Source: an uncultured Bacteroidia bacterium (GTDB taxonomy: Bacteria; Bacteroidota; Bacteroidia; SpSt-205). From it: 9,594 nt of DNA. The notes beneath the pieces were generated by a model, which searched no databases, was not told the origin of the DNA, and saw only the letters and a list, made by a program, of their open reading frames with translations. Positions 7,684-9,594 of this stretch are shown in pieces. Within the stretch, counting starts at the first letter, position 1. Each line of letters begins with the position of its first letter. The position numbers and the translations under genes were made by a program. The stretch is taken from positions 1-9,594 of the forward strand of contig CALKJV010000069.1 of the NCBI GenBank assembly GCA_937995505.1, read 5' to 3'.

Positions 7684-7691
7684 TACCTTTG
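7684..7691 (+). promoter_or_regulatory. Bacteroidota -7 promoter element for the small membrane protein gene
   Basis: TACCTTTG is a full match to TAnnTTTG. A TTG at 7659-7661 lies 22 bp upstream, close to the spacing expected for the -33 element. The ATG at 7698 is only 6 nt downstream, so the transcript is probably leaderless. The element starts 7 bp after the gpsA stop codon. Confidence 0.7.
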
Positions 7692-7697
7692 CGCTGT

Positions 7698-8060
7698 ATG
7701 CATTTCCTCAAGTACTTACTGACTGGGCTCGTACTTATTTTACCGGCTTTCGCTGCTAATGCGCCAGCGCTTCCAGCAAACGCCACTCCTCATGAGGTAG
7801 TAACTGAGCCTTCGGGGGCTGGCCCGCAGAAGAAGCGCTTTCTGGCCCGCCTTAGAGACAAAGCCACTACCTTCTGGACTAACCTCAAACGCCGCATCCT
7901 AGAAACGCAAGATGAGCTTATCCGGCTGCTCATCATTGCCATTATTGTGGCCCTAATTGTCAGCATCGTAGTTTGGCTGCTCCCTTGGCCGCTGGATGTG
8001 CTCATTATGGTGATTGCGTTGGTGGTCTTGCTGATATTTCTCCTGCGGTACCTATCCTGA
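7698..8060 (+). CDS. Small membrane protein of unknown function
   Basis: I do not recognise this 120-residue protein. It begins with a basic-hydrophobic segment ending in LPAFAANA that resembles a signal peptide (about 1-20). An Ala/Pro-rich linker follows (about 21-45), then a basic amphipathic stretch (KKRFLARLRDKATTFWTNLKR, about 46-66, broken here only by description). Two hydrophobic segments end the protein: LIRLLIIAIIVALIVSIVVW (about 74-93) and LDVLIMVIALVVLLIFLL (about 99-116). If the leader is cleaved, a short basic extracytoplasmic region would precede a two-helix hairpin in the inner membrane. A TTG at 7689 would extend the frame by three codons but lies inside the -7 element, so ATG 7698 is chosen. 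It probably forms its own transcription unit, between gpsA and the tRNA promoter. Confidence 0.75.
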   Translation: MHFLKYLLTGLVLILPAFAANAPALPANATPHEVVTEPSGAGPQKKRFLARLRDKATTFWTNLKRRILETQDELIRLLIIAIIVALIVSIVVWLLPWPLDVLIMVIALVVLLIFLLRYLS

Positions 8061-8061
8061 T

Positions 8062-8099
8062 AAGAAGGGCAAGGTAGTCGGAGTTCCATACCCTCTTTT
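8062..8099 (+). terminator. Possible factor-independent terminator after the small membrane protein gene
   Basis: AAGAAGGG (8062-8069) can pair with CCCTCTT (8091-8097), giving a 7-bp stem with one bulged A and a 21-nt loop. The second arm runs into four T's (8096-8099). The stem starts 2 nt after the stop codon. The long loop, bulge and short T-run make this only a candidate; an alternative pairing of GGCAA/TTGCC and GGTA/TACC exists in the same stretch. Confidence 0.3.
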
Positions 8100-8112
8100 G
8101 CCAGAGGATTTG

Positions 8113-8120
8113 TACCTTTG
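8113..8120 (+). promoter_or_regulatory. Bacteroidota -7 promoter element for the tRNA-Arg/rplY unit
   Basis: TACCTTTG is a full match to TAnnTTTG, 24 bp before the tRNA 5' end. A start about 4-7 nt downstream would leave a short 5' leader for RNase P. The nearest upstream TTTG (8097-8100) is only 12 bp away, too close for the usual -33 spacing, so the -33 element is unclear. No other such element occurs between here and the L25 start codon. Confidence 0.6.
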
Positions 8121-8144
8121 CAGCTGTCTTAGTTTTTCTTCGTA

Positions 8145-8218
8145 GCACCTGTAGCTCAATTGGATAGAGCACCAGACTTCGGATCTGGCGGTTGGGGGTT
8201 CGAGTCCTCCCAGGTGCG
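8145..8218 (+). tRNA. tRNA-Arg, anticodon UCG
   Basis: A complete cloverleaf is visible. The acceptor stem GCACCTG (8145-8151) pairs with CAGGTGC (8211-8217), and G8218 is the discriminator base. The D arm GCTC/GAGC has the loop AATTGGATA. The anticodon stem CCAGA/TCTGG encloses CTTCGGA, giving anticodon UCG, which reads CGA and possibly other CGN arginine codons. The variable loop is CGGTT. The T arm GGGGG/CCTCC has one G-U pair and the loop TTCGAGT. CCA is not encoded, so it must be added after transcription. Only two bases (CT) separate the discriminator from the ATG of the L25 gene. Confidence 0.96.
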
Positions 8219-8220
8219 CT

Positions 8221-8784
8221 ATGCAAGTGTATGCCCTGCGTGGGGAGCTTCGGGAAGGCAAAGGCAGTGCAGAGGCGCGGCGCATGCGTCGTGCCGGCCT
8301 CGTCCCCTGTGCCTTGTACGGTAAATTTGGCGAAAAGCTCTTTACCTTACCGCAAACTGAGGCCCACAAAATCGTATTTACCCCTAGAGTGTACCTCTTT
8401 GAGCTCTCGCTACCGGGTGAGACCTACACTGCCTTCCTGCGAGAATACCAGCTCCATCCCGTGCATGATTATGTGATGCATCTAGATTTTTTAGGCTGCA
8501 GCTTAGAGGATGAGGTTACGGTGGCGCTGCCAGTGCGTTTAGTGGGTACGGCGGAGGGAGTAAAGATGGGCGGCAAGCTCGTGCCCCTGGCCCGACGCCT
8601 CAAGGTGCGGGGAAGGGTCCAGGATTTGCCAGATACCTTAGATATTGATATTACAAACTTGCGGCTGGGTAAGACTCTCACAGTGGGTCGTGTACAGCTA
8701 CCCGGCCTGCAAGTAATGGCCTCTTCCGATACGGCTATCGCTCGCATTGAGATACCTCGGGCCCTTCGCACCCAGCAGGGCTAA
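8221..8784 (+). CDS. rplY: Ribosomal protein L25 / general stress protein Ctc family
   Basis: L25 (bL25/TL5/Ctc) binds 5S rRNA in the large ribosomal subunit. The 187-residue protein has the two-domain TL5/Ctc build. The RNA-binding N-terminal domain (about 1-90) has GSAEARRMRRAGLVPCALYG at 15-34 and HPVHDYVMHLDFL around 78-90. The C-terminal beta domain (about 93-182) has PVRLVGTAEGVKMGGKL, DLPDTLDIDITNLRLGKTL and a final ARIEIPR. The acidic tail found in many homologues is absent. The ATG at 8221 fits where family homology begins, and no Shine-Dalgarno sequence can exist because the preceding bases belong to the tRNA acceptor and T arms. The gene is probably co-transcribed with the tRNA and with the DUF4230 gene, which starts 5 nt after its stop. 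Confidence 0.93.
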   Translation: MQVYALRGELREGKGSAEARRMRRAGLVPCALYGKFGEKLFTLPQTEAHKIVFTPRVYLFELSLPGETYTAFLREYQLHPVHDYVMHLDFLGCSLEDEVTVALPVRLVGTAEGVKMGGKLVPLARRLKVRGRVQDLPDTLDIDITNLRLGKTLTVGRVQLPGLQVMASSDTAIARIEIPRALRTQQG

Positions 8785-8789
8785 GGAAT

Positions 8790-9395
8790 TTGCGCCGGAT
8801 ACTTCCTTTTCTGGTACTTTTACTTACTGGGGGACTAGGAGGTCTCTGGGTGGGTAGGCAGCTCTATCGCCCGACCGAAGACCCCTCCCGTGTACAAGAA
8901 TCCCAGCAAATTCTCATTGAGCGGCTCACCGCCTTAGGTCGGCTTGAGCTGTTGCGCTATCAGGTGCGGGATGTGGTTCGGCGTGAATGGACTTACAATG
9001 TGCCTTTTGCCAGCTCGCGACTGCTTCTGGTGGTAGCAGGGGAGGCGACCATCTGCGTGGACTTCGCCCAGGTGCAAGTAGAGTCGGCAAATTGGGAGCA
9101 GCGTGTCCTTCAGCTGCGTCTGCCCGACCCCTTCCTTTGCCAGGTGCGCATAGATCCTCAGGCTTCTCAGGTGTATGATGCGAACTTTTCGGTGATTGAG
9201 TGGTGGCGTGGCGGCGAAGCCGAACGGGTGCGAGAGGCCTTAGCCGCTGCCCAGGAAACCCTGCGCGTGCGCCTGCAGACGCAGTTTTCAGCCGAAGCCG
9301 CCCGCCGCCAAGCCGAGCACCTTTTGCGCCGCCTCTGCGAAGGAATGGGCTGGAAGCATGTAGAGTTTCACTATGGAACCCGTACACCGAGCTGA
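8790..9395 (+). CDS. DUF4230 domain-containing membrane-anchored protein
   Basis: The 201-residue protein has a single N-terminal membrane anchor (about 4-22, after MRR) and a soluble domain resembling DUF4230 (PF14014), a family common in Bacteroidota with no established function. Matching features are RLLLVVAGEATICVDFAQV (about 78-96), LQLRLPDPFLCQVRID (about 107-122), YDANFSVIEWW (about 128-138) and a long C-terminal Ala/Arg-rich helix ending in MGWKHVEFHYG. The start is a TTG at 8790, 5 nt after the rplY stop. The TAAGGA just before it is too close to be a normal ribosome-binding site. The TTG is preferred because it gives the basic n-region plus hydrophobic segment, and no ATG or GTG lies nearby upstream. 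The end overlaps the next gene by 23 nt. Confidence 0.8.
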   Translation: MRRILPFLVLLLTGGLGGLWVGRQLYRPTEDPSRVQESQQILIERLTALGRLELLRYQVRDVVRREWTYNVPFASSRLLLVVAGEATICVDFAQVQVESANWEQRVLQLRLPDPFLCQVRIDPQASQVYDANFSVIEWWRGGEAERVREALAAAQETLRVRLQTQFSAEAARRQAEHLLRRLCEGMGWKHVEFHYGTRTPS

Positions 9396-9594
9396 GTACT
9401 GGTCTGGGCGGTATCAGGCGGGTCAGGTGGGTTGGGACTTAGGAGAAGCTACCCCAGTTTTGCGACAGCTCTTGCACAAAGGAGAGTTTCCAGCAGCGCC
9501 GCCTGCTTCTGTGCTCGTGCCGGGCTGTGGATATGGGCATGATGTGCTCCTTTTCGCAGAGGCGGGCTTTTCTGTCACGGCCATAGACTTTGCC
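9373..9594 (+). CDS. TPMT-family SAM-dependent methyltransferase, N-terminal part only
   Basis: Seventy-four codons are visible; the gene continues beyond the window. The opening YWSGRYQAGQVGWDLGEATP (residues 8-27) is the signature of the thiopurine/thiol S-methyltransferase family (PF05724). VLVPGCGYGHDVLLFAEAG (about 47-65) is the Rossmann motif I for S-adenosylmethionine, followed by VTAIDFA with the acidic residue that binds the ribose. A TAG in frame at 9361 makes the ATG at 9373 the first possible ATG. It overlaps the end of the DUF4230 gene by 23 nt. The substrate cannot be told; bacterial members act on thiols, halides or tellurite/selenium compounds. Confidence 0.88.
   Translation, partial: MEPVHRAEYWSGRYQAGQVGWDLGEATPVLRQLLHKGEFPAAPPASVLVPGCGYGHDVLLFAEAGFSVTAIDFA

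Noticed and set aside
8926..9387. 153-codon minus-strand frame
   Set aside because: It is antisense to the DUF4230 gene, rich in Arg/Pro/Ala, and has no domain signal.

Overview
The window looks like a piece of a Bacteroidota chromosome (G+C in the mid-50s by eye). Three things point that way: a PF14905-type outer-membrane barrel, a DUF4230 protein, and three copies of the Bacteroidota sigma factor -7 element TAnnTTTG, each directly upstream of a gene (2830, 7684, 8113). Shine-Dalgarno sequences are almost absent, which also fits the phylum. Genes are packed tightly and often overlap. The species cannot be named from the sequence. No mobile element, CRISPR array, phage gene or other sign of transfer is visible.

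Left part (1-2819): the C-terminal half of an outer-membrane beta-barrel protein (+) runs in from outside the window and converges on nadB (-), L-aspartate oxidase, the first enzyme of de novo NAD synthesis. An imperfect 18/19-bp tandem duplication lies across the convergence point and contains both stop codons.

Middle (2820-8060): nadB and an aspartate kinase gene are transcribed divergently with 22 bp between start codons, so two enzymes that consume L-aspartate share one very small control region. The aspartate kinase is first in a compact + strand run: aspartate kinase, TolC-family outer-membrane factor, periplasmic adaptor, gpsA. Overlaps are 11, 4 and 4 nt. The TolC and adaptor genes should form two parts of a tripartite efflux or export machine, but no inner-membrane pump is encoded beside them. 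A small unrecognised membrane protein with its own probable leaderless promoter follows gpsA.

Right part (8061-9594): a promoter drives tRNA-Arg(UCG). The tRNA is followed after only 2 nt by the start codon of ribosomal protein L25 (rplY/ctc), then a DUF4230 membrane-anchored protein and the beginning of a TPMT-family methyltransferase cut by the window edge. These four genes probably form one transcript. Removal of the tRNA would then leave an essentially leaderless L25 mRNA. This arrangement is the most unusual thing in the window. I did not find convincing evidence of a wholly new enzymatic or defence system; the interesting signals concern gene organisation and translation start.
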